Positions 33,616 through 45,834 of a stretch of DNA of 64,000 nucleotides are shown piece by piece. Within the stretch, counting starts at the first letter, position 1. Each line of letters begins with the position of its first letter. The stretch lies in assembly GCF_050624435.1 (NCBI RefSeq), contig NC_134534.1, positions 66,487,501-66,551,500 of the forward strand, read 5' to 3'. The notes under the pieces are model-generated. The model did not search any database. It was not told where the DNA came from and saw only the letters and a list, made by a program, of their open reading frames with translations. A program made the position numbers and the translations under genes. This DNA is from Tenrec ecaudatus. Taxonomy: Eukaryota > Chordata > Mammalia > Afrosoricida > Tenrecidae.

Positions 33616-34064
33616 TGTGGTAGTTGTTTTCTATCACCTTGGTTGTACTTATAATAAGATGTAGGTGGATTCTAGCCTATCGATCAGGTATAGCCTGATA
33701 GTGTGTCCTTGGTGATATGGCCTATTTGATACTTATAAGAGATGCTGTGGATACTATGTGGCTGACTCTAGTAGCTATCTAGTGGCTGCCAGATTGCCTG
33801 TTAATCTCGGATCTTCTTAGCTCTGCCTCCTTCTTCCTGTAGCCTTCCTACCTCCTGGTTCATTGCTTCAGCTGCTGTCTGAATCAGAAAGGATCACTAA
33901 CTAGTCTTTGGTCCATGGACTTGAATTGGATAAGGATTTTGCCTGCTCTGTAGCTGTGAGGGCCACTTTTTGGACATAAATTCCTTACTTGATATAAATT
34001 TTGTTTTTATACAAATGTGGGTTTCACTGGTTTTGTTTTCTCTAAAAATACCCAGCTTAATTCA
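33616..34064 (+). mobile_element. Older MaLR-like LTR
   Basis: It starts 'tgtggtagttgttttctatc' and ends 'ttttgttttctctaaaaata' followed by 'cccagcttaattca', resembling the MLT1-type ends. No duplication is visible, so the boundaries are estimates. Confidence 0.5.
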
Positions 34065-34680
34065 AATGTTTGGGCACCAGGGAGCCATGGGTACCTGAAA
34101 TGATTCAGTCCTCATTTGTTAGTCTCCTGTATCTCCATGATGTGCAGTGTTCTAGCCTACCCCATCCTGCCCCCTGTTGTCAAGTTGCACTCACTCCCTC
34201 AAAGTATACCACAGGAAGGGCACAATCAGCTGTGGGGTGTACAAGGTGGGGCTCAATTACTGCTCTGTTCACCCAAGGGATATAGGGAGCCAAGGGATTG
34301 CCTACTTTTCTCTTGTTGGCTCCACATTTTGAGGCAAGTTTTCTGTTTATAGTTGGTCAGTGATAATTTGTTGCTCTTTTTTCTGGTTGTCAGGCATCAG
34401 ATATTGCCTGGTGCTGTAGACAGGGCAGTTCAGTTTTTCACCACTGGCCAAGTATTGTTGTATTTCTGTTGTAGCAACACTAAGAAATTAAGACAGGGCT
34501 CAAATAAATTATATTGGAATAAATGAATTACATCAAAAGTTGCTTCTTGAGCAAAGTAGGCCCAACCTATCAAAATGATTGAAGGTTTAAATGACCACAG
34601 CAAACTTTAATTTTGCATATGTATCATTTAAACTAACTTGAATGAAATCAATAAATGTGGATGAACTATGATAGAAGAAT
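34065..34680. other. Unrecognised sequence
   Basis: No known repeat is identified between two LTRs. It might be part of an older element. Confidence 0.3.
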
Positions 34681-34682
34681 AG

Positions 34683-35259
34683 TGTGATAATTACATATTC
34701 TGTTGTCAATTTGGGACTTGAGAAAATTTAGAGTGAAGGGTGGAGTCTTGTCTGTCAATTAGATCATAGCCAATGAGGCCTGTGTGTGGGCATGACCTTT
34801 TCCTGAGAACAGTAGGAATTGTAGGAACTCCTGTATTTCCTCCTTAGAGGTAGAAGCCACACTCTCTCTGCTCATTCCCTGAGAGATGCTCTACTGACAA
34901 GATACATGGCACTACGCTGATAGACCCCGTGCTCTGGGAACTGGAGAAGCCAGGTGGAGACCCCTGTCAGTGCTTACACTGCTCGCACTGCAGATGCTTA
35001 CACTGCCACTGGATCCAAAGACTTTCTACCCACTGACTTATGATTGTCCTGCATTCGACATCCTTACATGTGTTTCATGTGCCTGAAGATGACTTTATAG
35101 ATTGGTATCAAACATATGGACTAATATTGGACATATGAACTTGATCTGACTGGGCTGGGATGTTTTCTCAATGTTCAATTGCTCTTGTATATGAAAGTCT
35201 TCTTTATACACATAGGTGTTTCTATCAATTTGTTTCTCTAGTCTACCCGGACTAACACA
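34683..35259 (+). mobile_element. MaLR-like solo LTR
   Basis: It starts 'tgtgataattacatattctg' and ends 'gtctacccggactaacaca'. 'tatgaaagtcttctttatac' near the end corresponds to the poly(A)-signal region of the family. The flanks 'aatag' and 'aacag' agree at 4 of 5 positions if the right boundary is moved one base. Confidence 0.75.
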
Positions 35260-36040
35260 ACAGCATTAGTATCCATAATACACATCTCTTGGTGGTCAGT
35301 AATGGATTATATATTAAAACAATAAATATTAAATTAAAGTACATTTCACTCTCTTTTAAATTCCAGTTCAATCAAATTACAAAATGCAAGTTTTGTATGA
35401 ATAAAAAAGGCCACTGGAAAGGCTAATATAATTAAAATCCAATTAATAGCCTACATATCTTTTAGCCTACAACAAATGATCCATTGTGCATTGGTAATGA
35501 GTAATTTGCCATAAAAGTAGCCATTTTCCTTTCACTGTTCTCCATTTTCAAAATCAAGATGCCTAATTATATTCATATCTTTCTTGGTTGGACTAAATAT
35601 ATATATATATATATTACTTCATAGCTTTGAGAGATTTTCTGATTAATAAGTACTCAGGCTTTTGAATATTGAAAATTTATAGGTCAATTCCATTAGAAAG
35701 AAAATGATGTTCTTTGCCAACATCAGAACACAGTAAATGATTGCAAATCAGCCTTTTGAACAAATATAAATTAAGATAAGGTGTTTTTTATTATCAAAAA
35801 TAAATTTGCATTTGTTTTTAGATTTCCCTGCTCACAAGAAAAATTATCTAATTTTGCTTAAACATCTTTTAGGGTCTCAAAGCAGACATTGAATATCCAT
35901 TTGGTTTTACAATGATTTAAGTTAGAATATCAACATTTGGATGAATTATTCTCTCTAGAGCAACTTGGACAATAAAACAATGAATATTTTTACAATATAT
36001 AAATATTCATCATATATTGCTTCAAACAAATGAAAACTAA
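35260..36040. other. Unique AT-rich sequence
   Basis: Nothing recognised apart from a short (TA)n at about 35597-35615. Confidence 0.4.
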
Positions 36041-36044
36041 CAAT

Positions 36045-36160
36045 TATAAATCAAATTCTGACTCATAGCAATGCTATCGGACAGAGTAGAACTACTCTGT
36101 AGAGATTCAGAGACTGTAAATCTTTATGAGAGCTGGTAGCCTCGTCTTACTCCCACACAT
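36045..36160 (-). mobile_element. AfroSINE, partial, antisense
   Basis: 'ttctgactcatagcaatgct' and 'atgagagctggtagcctcgt' are antisense AfroSINE blocks; the head is missing. Confidence 0.7.
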
Positions 36161-36214
36161 ATTGCTTATTCTGTACTAACTGTATATGTTTCCTCAGTTA
36201 ATAATCATAATTAT

Positions 36215-36570
36215 ACTGGGTTGTTGTTGGGTGTTACTGAATTGGCCCTTACTCATAGTGACCCTATATACAACAGAATGAAATATTGCCCAAAGTTATC
36301 ATATTCTCACCATTGTTATGTTTGAGCCCAATGTTACAGCCACATTGTCAATGCATCTCATCAGAGATTTCCTTTTTTCAGTTGATCCTTTACCATGTGT
36401 GATGTCCTTTTCCAGGGACTTGTCTCTCCTAAAAACATGTCCAACGTTTGTGAGGCAAAGTCTTGCAATTTAAGGAGCATGCTGGTGGTATGTCCTCTAA
36501 GACAGACTTGCTTATCCTTCTGGCAATCCATGGTACTCTTAATAGTCTTCAGTGTACACTGGAAGATATG
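36215..36570 (-). mobile_element. RTE 3' end, antisense
   Basis: 'gttgttgttgggtgttactg', 'tgagcccaatgttacagcca' and 'gtccttttccagggacttgt' in RTE order. Confidence 0.8.
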
Positions 36571-36599
36571 TTAGAATTCGAATTTTTCAGATAAAGAAA

Positions 36600-38560
36600 C
36601 CAAAGGTCAGCGGGAATTTTGGCAAGATGGCAAACTAAGCAGGCAAACTATGCAGATGTTTTACAACAAAGACATGTGATGAAATGAAATAGTGACAATA
36701 ATCCTGGAACCCTGAGCTTCACAGGAAAGAACAGAATAATGGATTGAATACTAACTAGGAGAAAAAGTTGAACAAAATTGGCAAGTAAGGAGACAGACTG
36801 GGCAAATTTTGAGCTGCCAGGACACAAGGAAAACACTCTGAATTTTCACTAGAAACATTCAATTCAGAGAGCAACCTATAGGCACTTATGCCAGTGGCCA
36901 GTGATTCTCCCCTTACTCTCCACACTCTCTGGTGACTGGGAGTATAAGTTTGTTCTCTCTATGACTTGTAGCTGAGCCCTGGTAACATAGTGATTACATG
37001 TTGGGCTGCTTAACCACCAAGCAAAAGTTTGAAACCACCAGAAGTCCCTCAGGAGAAATGTGAAGCTTCCTAGTCCCATAATGGTTTATGGGAACCCACA
37101 AAGCCCTCAAAACCAACAGGGGCAATCGACCCTGTCTAACAGGGTCGCGATGAGTTGGCATAGACTTGATGGCAATGAGTTTGGTTTGGGGTTATGTTTT
37201 ACAGCCACCCTGATTTTTTGCCTTATTTTTTCTTTGCTTTTTATTTCTTTCTTAAGGAAAGAAGATGGAAAGCAACTTAGAAAAATCTAACTACAAAGGA
37301 AAATCAGTAAAACAAAAGTCTGATTTATTGGCAGAAATAATGAAAACAAGAAGGCAATGCAATATACAACTCTGAAAGAAAGCAACCAAGAATAATCTAC
37401 TCAGCAAAAAGGTCCTTGAAATGCAATTGTGAAAATAGGACATTTTCAGATTTGTAAATATCCAAACCATTTTACAAATAAAAATACAAAGGGGCGTTTT
37501 TTTGGTTTTTTTTTTTGGTATAGAGACTTAACAATAGTAGACAACAACCTGGGGCTAACACAAATGACAACAGCCCCCAGGGGTCAAGCCACATAGAGAC
37601 ATGTCCAACGTAAAACAAACTTAAAAGACTGGAAATAGAGACGCAGAGAGATCAACTTGGAATTGAAGACAACTACAAAGATCAAGAGTGAGAATAAACA
37701 CTGTAGTCACAGAAATTGCAATTGGAGAGGGAGTCAAGCTGATTCCAAAGTAAAGCAGACTGTTTTAAAATTGGAGAGAAATGAACAAATTACAAGGTAA
37801 CCTCAAAAAAGTCGCATTCAAATAAAAAACAAGAAAACGCATACTTAACATTCAAAGAAAACAATGAAGAAAGTTATAAGAAAACCCACTCAGCACAGAA
37901 AATTACGTGGAAAAGAGAAACACCAACATTACCCTCCAAAACACACACAAAATGCATAAATCACACTCTAAGGGAATTGAAGAAAGTGACTACTCTACAA
38001 TACTAGATGGAAAAATCATATTTGATAAAAGAAGAGAATAACTAGGATAAAACTCAGCAAATAGGAAAGAACTAATTAACAGTATACAGAACTCTCCCCA
38101 CCAGACAGCTTTCTTTTCCAGCACATCTGGAACATTCTTCAGACAGACTGTATGTTACGCCACAAAGGAAGTATCAATACATTTAGAAACACTGACATAC
38201 TATAACACATCTTCTCCCACCACAAAGTTATAAAGGAGAAATTAGGAATAGTAAGGTTGAAAAGGTAAATGCATGGAAACTTACTAACAGTCTACTTAAA
38301 ACTACTCAGTAGTAAAAGAACATTTAAAAATGAAATAAAAAAATTCTTGAATACAATCCAAATGAAATCACAAATACCCAAACTCTCGATACACAAAGAA
38401 GGCAGTGTCCATAGAGCAATTTTTAGCAATCAAAGCACCCATCAAAAAGAAAAACCCAAACCAGCACCATCACCAAACCTCAGCAAGAATTAAGAAGAAA
38501 AAAAAAAGCAAAATAAACTTACAGTCATATGGAGCAAAGAAATAATAACGATGAAAGAAA
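36600..38560 (+). mobile_element. Old L1 with ORF1 remnant and ORF2 endonuclease region, sense
   Basis: 'ttttggcaagatggcaaact' resembles an L1 5' UTR start. After an AfroSINE, 'aagaataatctactcagcaa' and 'aaggtccttgaaatgcaatt' match the ORF1 end. At 38090-38460 the translation 'FFSSTSGTFFRQTVCYATKE' is the end of the endonuclease domain, followed by the linker to the reverse transcriptase. Stops are frequent and the reverse transcriptase core is absent. Confidence 0.6.
36973..37195 (+). mobile_element. AfroSINE, near full length, sense
   Basis: 'gagccctggtaacatagtga', 'gtttgaaaccaccagaagtc' and 'gttggcatagacttgatggc' in order, with the tail 'gagtttggtttggggtt'. Confidence 0.85.
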
Positions 38561-38827
38561 AGAAGTTATGGTTCATAGAGGCTAAGCCCCCATCTAAGGT
38601 TATAACAATATTCTTCTCTGCAGGAACATACATAAGAGTTATAAAATTGCATACTCATCCTCTGTTGAGTGCTTTAAAACAATACACAATTATCCAAGTT
38701 ATAATAGGTTGAGTAATCCTTAAAAAAGACACAAAATAAAACAAAACTAAAATCACAGATGTGAACTCAAGGTTAGGTCATTTGTTTCAACAGTAGACAT
38801 TGATCTGATCATGTCTGTCTTCTCTTA

Positions 38828-39020
38828 GCATTTTAGGAGTTCTCATGGTGCAGTGGATGAGCACTGGGCTGCTAGCACCAAGGTCTGCAGTTTAAAACCA
38901 ACGGCTGCAGCCGTGGAAAAGATTAGGTTTTCTACTTCCTTAAAGAGCTAGTCTCAGAAACGTTCAGGGCCAGTTTTATGCTATCCTATACGGTTAATAT
39001 GAGTTGGCATTGATGCTTTG
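38828..39020 (+). mobile_element. AfroSINE, near full length, sense
   Basis: 'ggagttctcatggtgcagtg' is the tRNA-related head and 'gagttggcattgatgctttg' the tail. An LTR follows directly, apparently inserted in the SINE's own 3' duplication. Confidence 0.85.
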
Positions 39021-39026
39021 TCTTAG

Positions 39027-39503
39027 TGTGCCAGTCTAGGTTGACAAGAGAAGCAAATTCGTAGACACTCATATGCATATAAGAAAGAAGTTTATATACA
39101 AGAGCAATTGAATATTGAGAAAACATCCCAGTCCAGTCCAGATCAAGTCCATATATCCCATATTAGCCTATATGTCTGATACCAATCAGTAAAATCCTCT
39201 TCAGACTCACGAAACGCAAATGACACTGAATGCAGGAAGATCACAGGGCAGTGGGCAGGAAGTCTTGTGGATCCAGTGGTGGTGGAAGCTTCTCAGTGCT
39301 CGCAGGGGTCCTTCAGCTTCAAAACTCTGACTGACTCAGGGTAGTTTCATGTGGCTTCTGCTCCGAAATGTCTCACAGGACATGAGCCTGTGTCCCCCCC
39401 TCCAGTGAGCTATTTATCTCTCTGTCTTCCAACCAAAATGTGACCTTATTGACAGGTTTCTTAAGTTTCTCTCAAATTGACAGCAGGTTATGTAACTACC
39501 ACA
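39027..39503 (-). mobile_element. MaLR-like solo LTR with perfect 5-bp duplication
   Basis: It starts 'tgtgccagtctaggttgaca' and ends 'tgtaactaccaca'. 'cttag' flanks both sides (39022-39026 and 39504-39508). Five bases is the duplication size of class III (ERVL/MaLR) elements. No internal region remains. Confidence 0.85.
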
Positions 39504-39509
39504 CTTAGT

Positions 39510-39838
39510 AATAATTTTAAATTTAATTATATGGACTAACTTTTGGTTATAGTTCCCCCTAAGATACATGTGGGCACATGTGTGAAAGCATGAATGTGTG
39601 GTTCTTAGGGTAGAAAATATTCTGGGATAACTTTTTCATTAGTAGTCTTGCAAAGAATAGCACATTTTTCCTAGCTCAATTAATTCAAGTCCTTTGAGTC
39701 CATTCAGGATTCTGGAATGCAATCTAGTACCCATGCCACCTGAGTGTTCGGTATTTTTTCACCAACTGATAGCATGTATGAATATTTTTTAATAACTATA
39801 CTCATAATCGTTAACCTCCACCACTTGACTGTCCATTT
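39510..39838. other. Unique sequence
   Basis: Nothing recognised. Confidence 0.35.
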
Positions 39839-39839
39839 G

Positions 39840-40690
39840 CTTCAGGGTGGTGGTTTGTAGGCTGCGTGCTGCCAGGAGCTACACTACAGGAATGTGAAAT
39901 AACAGCAAGGTCACCCATGGTGAAAGGGTTTCAGCAGAGCTTTCCAGATTAAGACGAACTATTGAGAAGGAATCACCTGCTCACTTGTGAAATAAAAACC
40001 ACTTAGAACCTAAGGAATCCCCACGTATCACTGTCAGATAGAGGGCCAGAAGAGGGGCCTCTGAAGTTAAAACATAACCTAAATATAACCAGGAAGAGCT
40101 ACCTGCTCAAAGTGGAGTTGAAGCTAATTATGGGGCTGGAGTAACATTTCTGGGACCGTCATTTACTGATGGGGGACAACTAGAAACGGGACCAAACTGG
40201 AAGCATTCATTAATAATTTCAACAGGAAATATATGTAGTATAAATCTAAGAAAACCGGAAATTATCAGAAATGAAACAGAATGCATGAAGAACAATCTTC
40301 TAGACTAGACCTTAGTGAGCTGAAATAGACTGATTTTGACCACTTTGAATTGGAAGCTTACATAGTTTAATATGCTAGGAATAAGAAATTCTAGAAGGAT
40401 TGGGTCACATTCCATGTCGCGAAGACCATTTCAAGACCTATCTCAGAATACAGTACTGCTGTGTTCGGGTCTGTCTGCATGCTGTCCAGGAGAGCAGTTG
40501 GTGCAGCTATTATTCACCTGTCACAACCAGCACGAAAGCCAGCCATGAGAGATCGAGGAGTTCTATTCGCTTGAGTATAAAATTGATCAAACATGCATCA
40601 AGATGCATGAATGATTATTGATGATTGGAATGTGAATTACTGGCGATTGGCATTTGAAAGCTTCAAACAAAGAGGAAGAGCCCTTTTGCT
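39840..40690 (+). mobile_element. RTE 5' region and start of endonuclease domain
   Basis: The order follows the 5' part of the RTE, the complement of 23250-24000: 'gggtttcagcagagctttcc', 'ggaaatatatgtagtataaa', 'ttagtgagctgaaatagact' and 'ttgatcaaacatgcatcaag', the last two from the endonuclease coding region. Frameshifts abolish the frame. Confidence 0.75.
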
Positions 40691-40862
40691 TGCACTGTTG
40701 AAGTTGGGCTGATGCCTTGATGCAGTGCAGAGTAACTTCAAACAAAACTGTGACAGGGAGCAAATGCACAGGAGCGTCTCTTTTACACCGGACAGTGTTC
40801 ATTCTGTGTTACAGTCATTTTGAGTCAACATAGACTCAACAGCACCCAACAACAGCACGAAC
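40691..40862 (+). mobile_element. RTE 3' end joined directly to the endonuclease region
   Basis: 'agtgttcattctgtgttaca' and 'caacagcacccaacaacagc' are the RTE 3' end. About 2 kb that should separate it from the preceding endonuclease part, including the reverse transcriptase, is absent. Confidence 0.65.
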
Positions 40863-40864
40863 AA

Positions 40865-41185
40865 CAAGCTGATTCTAGGAGCCATGACTCTGTTACAGCT
40901 GTTATACACAATGGGCAGGCTTCAGAGAGCTTCCAGATGGGAGACAGACTAGGGAGACTGGTCTGAAAATCTACTTCTGAAAACTGGGCAGTGAGAACCT
41001 TATGTATCAGCAAAAGGTTTGACTCACTTGCTTTGGAGACATCATTAGGAGAAATCAATCCCCTAATCAGGGGATCATGACTAGGGAAGCAGAGGACCAG
41101 AGGGGATAGGAGGACCTCTGTGTGAGATGAACTGACAAGTAGCTGAAGCCACATACTCACACATGCCAGAACGAAACAGGACTAA
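40865..41185 (+). mobile_element. SINE/RTE hybrid copy
   Basis: 'gcttccagatgggagacaga' and 'ctgaaaatctacttctgaaa' match the body of the tRNA-Gly SINE at 5328-5678; 'ttggagacatcattaggaga' and 'catactcacacatgcc' are RTE 3'-region sequence. Confidence 0.6.
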
Positions 41186-41189
41186 ACAA

Positions 41190-43015
41190 CGTTGTGTTAT
41201 GTTGTACAAAATGTCACCACAAATTGTATTGGCATATTGACAGCTAAGATCAGTAACAGCAGTGGAAGTAAAAAAGTATGCTGCACAAGTTAGTATTTAT
41301 AGTCTAAATACTTATTCCTTCCTATTGATGTTACTGAATTTTGAGTCTCAATAACACACACAAAAATACACATGTACATTCCACATTTTAATCATATGTT
41401 GACATGATATTGTGTACCTAAGTTCATGTAAAAAGTTAAAAAATTAATCATTTCCTTCAAAATCAGTGCTAGATTCTACTACTTCCTACGTATGTCAAGG
41501 GCAGATTAAAATCCACAAATCTAGAAATTGAGTCTCACATTAACCATGGCTCAAATTTTAGCATGGATACTTCTCTAGTTTGATGATTCATGAAATAGTA
41601 TGCTTCCTAAATAGGTTTGTTATTGTATCTGAAGGAAGGAATGTGTGGAAATTGCTTATCAGACAGTCAGTATCATAACAGAAACAAAATAAATGTCAGT
41701 TCATATCCCAACTTTCCTAAAAAGGAATTGTACTAGAGAGAGGAAAATCATTGAGGAGTGAGAGAATCTTGTTGGCCAATGAAAATGTGTTTTTCATTAG
41801 ATGAATTCGCGTTTAGAATAAAGTATGGACCAACCATTCCAAGGAAAGTTTATGATGATGGAAGTACAAGATGTTAGAACATTTTTGCTTGGATAAGGAT
41901 GCTAACTACAGATCTTAAAACATAACACTATTTTTAGATTGATTATACATAACCATTTGCAGAACAACGGCCTGGACCTTATTTCTTGAATTCTTAAGCT
42001 AAAGGAAGAGAGATTGTATTTAAATGTTAGGATTGTAATACCGGAGAGAGCTACCTGTACTTTTATCACCTAGTAGTTGAGAGCTCCAGCTCTGGGGAAT
42101 AACTATAAAAGTGTAAACTCTGGTATTTACCAACAGAACTAAGTAAACAAACTGATAGAAAGTGGTATTTACAGAAGTCAAGTCACTGAAATTTAGTATT
42201 AGAAGCTGAATTAGCTGGAAGATAGGCAATGGTACATCTCCTTTGCATTTAATTCTGAGTAAACACTACCAGAGGGAATTTTGAAGATGGCAGGGATGCT
42301 GGTTTCCTGTGGTGGCTCTTCAGTGGCTCCAGAGGGGAATGGAGAATGACTTAGAAACAGCAGAGGAACAACTTGGGCAAAGACTCAGGGAGCACTTTGT
42401 ATTGACCTTTGGGGATAAGGGCCAACCCATTTTGTTCCACTCTTGACCAAGATTTAGACAGGTGTGGGAAAGCAGAAACTCGTGCCTCTCCTGATCCAAA
42501 CCTGTTCCATTATTTAGATGAGTCAATAGATAATGCCTTCCAGAGACTTAGCTTCTGATCTCTAAAACTCACTTGTGTTAGTCCCTAGGAGACTCGGTCA
42601 GTTACGTTGCTTGGCTTCTGACTGAAAAGAGAGAGGCTGGAGTCCACTTAGAGATGACTCCGAAGAAAGGCTTCCAGGCGCCCACTCCCTGGAACTTGAC
42701 CCGAGAAACCGCCTGGAACAGAATCACCATGCTTTCAGCTGGTTCAATACTTCTCATTCAGGATTTTCTCTCATAAACACCAGGGCTTTGCTAATCCATG
42801 TGCCTAAATAATTTAAGATTCACAGATCTTGACTGTTAGTTACACAGGTTACAAAACACCTCATAATATCTTTTTTTAACACTCTTAAAAATATATCTCT
42901 CACTGTTATTTATTGACCCTCATCTCTTCTCCCCCAGCATTTTGTATCTGTCTAAATCTACAAGCTTTTCCAGAATCTTCTAAAGTGATTTGTTCATAAG
43001 TATCTTTGCTCTATT
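41190..43015. other. Longest unique stretch of the window
   Basis: No repeat, RNA gene or coding frame is recognised in 1.8 kb. It is the best place to look for conserved non-coding sequence by alignment. Confidence 0.4.
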
Positions 43016-43021
43016 AAAATG

Positions 43022-43850
43022 TAAAGCATAAGCAAATGTGGTGAAGAAAGCTGATGGTGCCCAGCTATCAAAAGATACAGAGTCTGGGGTCCTAAGGTTT
43101 TGAAGATAAACAAGGGACCATCTAGCTCAGAAGCAACAAAGCCCACATGAATGAAGCATACCAGCCCGTGTGATCATGAGGTGTCAATGGGATCAGGTAT
43201 CAGGCATCTAAGACCCAGAACAAAATCATACCCAATGTGAATGGAGTGGAGACCCAATGGCCATCTATAGACAATTGGACAGCCCCTCACAGAGGGGTCA
43301 CAGGAAAGAGATGAGCCAGTCAGTGTGCAATATAGAGTCGATGAAACACACAACTTTCCTGTAGTTCTTTGGTGCTTCCTTCCCCCCACTATCATGACCT
43401 CAATTTTGCCTTACAAATAGGATTATACCAGAACATACACACTGCTAAAGATAAGCGCCCCAAACACAGGGAATCTCAGGGCCAACAATGGGAGTAGAAA
43501 TACCAGAAGGATTAGGGGAGGGTGAGAGAAGAAAGGGGAAATCGATCAAAAGGTTCAATCAAGAACCCCTTCCCAGTGGGACGAATAACGGAAAAGTGCC
43601 TTAGGGGTGATAGAGGATTATGTAAGATATGAAATTAATAATCTACAACTTATCGAGGGTTTGTGAGGCAGGGCAGGCTGGGGAGGGAGGGGGAAGAAAT
43701 GGGGAGCTGATATCAGGGGCTAAAGTGGGAAGAGAATGTTTTGAAAATGATGATGGTGGCATATGTGCGAATATGCCTGACACACTGGATGAATGTATGG
43801 ATTGTGATAAGAGATGTAAGAGCCCCCAATAAAAGTAAGGGGGAAAAAAA
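43022..43850 (+). mobile_element. L1 3' UTR, sense, with one 247-bp unit
   Basis: 'gcaaatgtggtgaagaaagc' through 'tgatcatgaggtgtcaatgg' is the single unit. The end 'taagagcccccaataaaag' carries the poly(A) signal and a short A-run. Confidence 0.8.
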
Positions 43851-43944
43851 GTAAATCTCTCAATTCTGATGAGTGAATAAATAATACTGACTTTAACTTA
43901 CAATTGAAAAGATGAGATATGGCTTCCATTAGTTTATAGTCAAG

Positions 43945-44030
43945 AGATGTTTATTGAGGAAATATATGTGCCAGTCACCCTTTTGGGTATAGAGGATGAT
44001 TAACAAATTATTCCTACTTCAGTTTTTTCA
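43945..44030 (-). mobile_element. L2/MIR-like fragment, antisense
   Basis: 'gatgtttattgaggaaatat' and 'atgtgccagtcacccttttg' resemble the antisense 'tttattgagcacctactatg' block of L2/MIR ends. Confidence 0.4.
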
Positions 44031-44035
44031 AGGTA

Positions 44036-44600
44036 TCTATTAAATTTAAAATGTGATCTTTAGAAAAGAAGATGCCTCGCTATCTCTTTGTAGTTTACAT
44101 GAATGCCTGATGATAATCTATTTGTGAGTTTCAAACAGTTTAAACCAGGTTTCTTTACTCCAACTTAAAAACTATAATCCATATTCTAAGAAAACATATT
44201 TCCTTTTAAATGACTAATTTCTACACATTTTGCATTTTCATAAAATCTCACACTTCGTACCACGGTTTACACAGATGAATGAAGTGTAGGTTAGAGATAT
44301 TTATGCATATGCTGTGCATTTGTTCCTTGTTCAGGTGAGACCAGCAACACTGTAATGCACTGAGCAAAACTCCTTTGCTTTATGAACCACTGTTGCCATC
44401 ATGTGGGTGAAAATGGCATTTCCTGAGCTGTCCATTCCCTCAAATAACTTGCAGAATAGAAAACTGCGCCAAAAAACAATCCTTTATAGCATTATGTTAA
44501 AATCAAAGGAATAAACAATTAATTATTTTAAAACGTGATTCTAAAAGATCCTCATCAGTATGTACAAATATGGTAATTTTATTATACTTCAAGCTTCTAT
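44036..44600. other. Unique sequence
   Basis: Nothing recognised. Confidence 0.35.
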
Positions 44601-44605
44601 TACTG

Positions 44606-44848
44606 GGCCCATGCTGCTGTTGTTAGTTAGCATGAAGTAAACTCTGATTCATTGAAACCTCATGTAAAACAGAACAAAATGTTGTCCAGCCTGTATCATT
44701 TTCATATCTGCCAGCATATTTGCTACCTATCGTGCTAATCAACCCTATCAAGGATCAGTGGTTCTCTATTTTACCAAACAGGATGTTTTCCTCCAGCAAT
44801 AGATTCTTCCAAAGCAAGGGAATAAGAAAATGTTTTTGTGTTGGTCCA
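44606..44848 (-). mobile_element. RTE 3' end, antisense, diverged
   Basis: 'gctgctgttgttagttagca', 'aacagaacaaaatgttgtcc' and 'ttttaccaaacaggatgttt' follow the RTE 3' order. Confidence 0.65.
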
Positions 44849-45308
44849 TGTGTTAGGCCAGGTTGACTAGAGAAGCAAATCTAGTGACATTCAAGTATGT
44901 GTAAAAGAGAGATTTATATCAAGAAGTAATTATGTATTAGGAAAACATCCCAGCCAAGCCCAACTCAAGTCCATAAGCCTGATACTAGTCCATCAGTTGG
45001 ATATTAGTCCACAAGTCCCTCTTCAGACTCATGAAGCCACATGCAATGATGCAGGATGCAGGAAGATCACAGGCCGGTGTGTACAGAGATGTGTGGATCC
45101 AATGATGGTGGTGGCATCACAGGGTTCTGGCAGCTCCCAGCGTGGCTCTTCAACAGAAAGATGAAGGCAGAGAGAGAGAGGAAGTTCACAGGAACCTCTT
45201 TAGAAGTCCACGGCCCCAAAGGAGGCACCAACAGGTTGTGACCTGATTGACAGGATAGACTCTACCTATAGCTTAGGGGTGCCAACTTGGCAGAAAAAAA
45301 CTATCACA
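44849..45308 (-). mobile_element. MaLR-like solo LTR
   Basis: It starts 'tgtgttaggccaggttgact' and ends 'aactatcaca'. The flanks 'gtcca' and 'atcca' agree at 4 of 5 positions. Confidence 0.8.
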
Positions 45309-45424
45309 ATCCATAAGGTTTGCATGCCTAATGTGCCAAAGAGGGTCCAACATCTTTCTTCTTGGTCTGTCTGGAAACTCCTCTTGGCATTTGAAATAAT
45401 CGTGGATTGTCTTCCAGCATCATG

Positions 45425-45832
45425 CTGCTGTTGGTAGGTTAAATTGACATCACTTCCGACTCACAGAAACCCGATGTACAACTGAGGGAAACATGGGCCC
45501 TCGCCGTGCTCACAATGGTTGCTTTTGAGCCCACTGTTGCAGCCACTGGGTCAATCCATCTCCTTCAAGGTCTTCCTGTTTTTCACCGTCCTTTCACTTC
45601 ACCAAACCTGCCCAGGGACCAGTCTCTCTTCACAATATGTCCAACAGGCAGCAAAGGACATTTCACCCTTTTCACTTCTAAGGAATATCCAGGCTGTATT
45701 TCTTCCAAGAGAGACATGTTTGTTCTGTCAGTCCATGGTATTTTCAACATTCTTCACCAACACCATAATGTCAAAGCACCAAGTCTTCTGTGGTCTTCCT
45801 CATTCATTGTCCAACTTTACCCTGAGTCTGCT
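45425..45832 (-). mobile_element. RTE 3' end, antisense
   Basis: 'gctgctgttggtaggttaaa', 'tgagcccactgttgcagcca' and 'ctgtcagtccatggtatttt' in RTE order, truncated at about 400 bases. A second RTE in the same orientation follows at once. Confidence 0.85.
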
Positions 45833-45834
45833 GT

